Below are positions 63,853 to 64,000 of a stretch of 64,000 nucleotides of DNA, one piece after another (position 1 is the first letter of the stretch; the number at the start of each line of letters is the position of its first letter). The DNA comes from JBKCUA01 sp046318675 (GTDB lineage: Bacteria; Pseudomonadota; Alphaproteobacteria; JAJTHO01), in NCBI GenBank assembly GCA_046318675.1, contig JBKCUA010000032.1, forward strand, positions 1-64,000, in the 5' to 3' direction. Below the pieces are notes generated by a model. It was not told the origin of the DNA, did not search any database, and was given only the letters and a program-made list of their open reading frames with translations. The translations under genes were made by a program, and so were the position numbers.

Positions 63853-64000
63853 AACCATCGCCCTCTGATGAAGCATAGACCATGCCAATTCAATAAGCTC
63901 TACTCAAGATACTGATTAAAATTGAAAAACAATCGTACTGGCAAGTTTTTCCTTGCTAATCTATTGCTGTAGCCCGATAGTGACGAGGCAATGCTATTTC

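Noticed and set aside
63531..64000. tRNA or IS transposase at the right edge
   Set aside because: No cloverleaf or open frame found; only the MITE-like element and AT-rich DNA.

Overview
The window is chromosomal DNA of a free-living alphaproteobacterium that I cannot place further. The evidence is the gene set and its style: a lipoyl-domain PdhB beside PdhA, a petABC cytochrome bc1 operon, a COQ9-family gene next to rpsU, an RNase E with an S1-domain insert, CimA-type isoleucine synthesis, and FlhF/FlhG. Biotin, histidine, branched-chain and aromatic amino-acid genes, LPS genes (lpxC, lptE) and a PHA-synthase-like pair argue against a reduced obligate endosymbiont. Coding density is high and many genes overlap by 1-49 nt. 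Several textbook operons are broken up: rimM lacks rpsP/trmD/rplS, nusA-infB lacks ylxR and rbfA, tolQRA lacks tolB/pal, and ilvB lacks ilvN.

Layout. 1-4.1 kb: bioB (cut by the window edge), a PhaE-like/PhaC-like pair, nth, a SemiSWEET, and an NDUFA9-like dehydrogenase. 4.2-14.8 kb: a fused oligopeptide ABC ATPase, then a minus-strand block of prfC, ettA, recJ, pdhB, pdhA and trpE. 14.9-19.1 kb, plus strand: a Crp/Fnr regulator, [2Fe-2S] ferredoxin, iscX, then petA-petB-petC. 19.1-22.4 kb, minus strand: rimM, a KAP-family membrane NTPase, ychF, rpsU. 22.5-26.8 kb, plus strand: an unusual COQ9-EnvC fusion, ctpA and a divergent polysaccharide deacetylase (envelope remodelling). 26.8-37.2 kb, minus strand: cimA, lptE, leuS, hisF, hisA, mutM, cysS, a PAP2 phosphatase and a GT39 glycosyltransferase. 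37.2-40.5 kb: serS convergent to tolA-tolR-tolQ. 40.8-47.8 kb: rne, a CcmG-like thioredoxin and lpxC, convergent to coaE-aroE-ilvB. 47.9-52.8 kb: rimP-nusA-infB.

52.8-58.6 kb is the most accessory-looking part. It has REP-like palindromes, a compact set of three VirB2-like pilin genes (four pilin domains) plus a VirB3-like gene with no other secretion component nearby, then flhG and flhF, accA, and an unrecognised 226-aa gene. The pilin cluster and the unrecognised gene each have a Crp/Fnr-type palindrome lying over the predicted promoter or transcription start, which suggests shared control. 59-64 kb holds valS, fabG, an unrecognised exported protein and a 146-bp MITE-like element with 17-bp terminal inverted repeats and a possible AACC target duplication.

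No rRNA or CRISPR was found, and I recognised no tRNA. The main candidates for something new are the COQ9-EnvC fusion, the VirB2/VirB3 mini-locus with its shared operator, and the KAP NTPase wedged against rimM.
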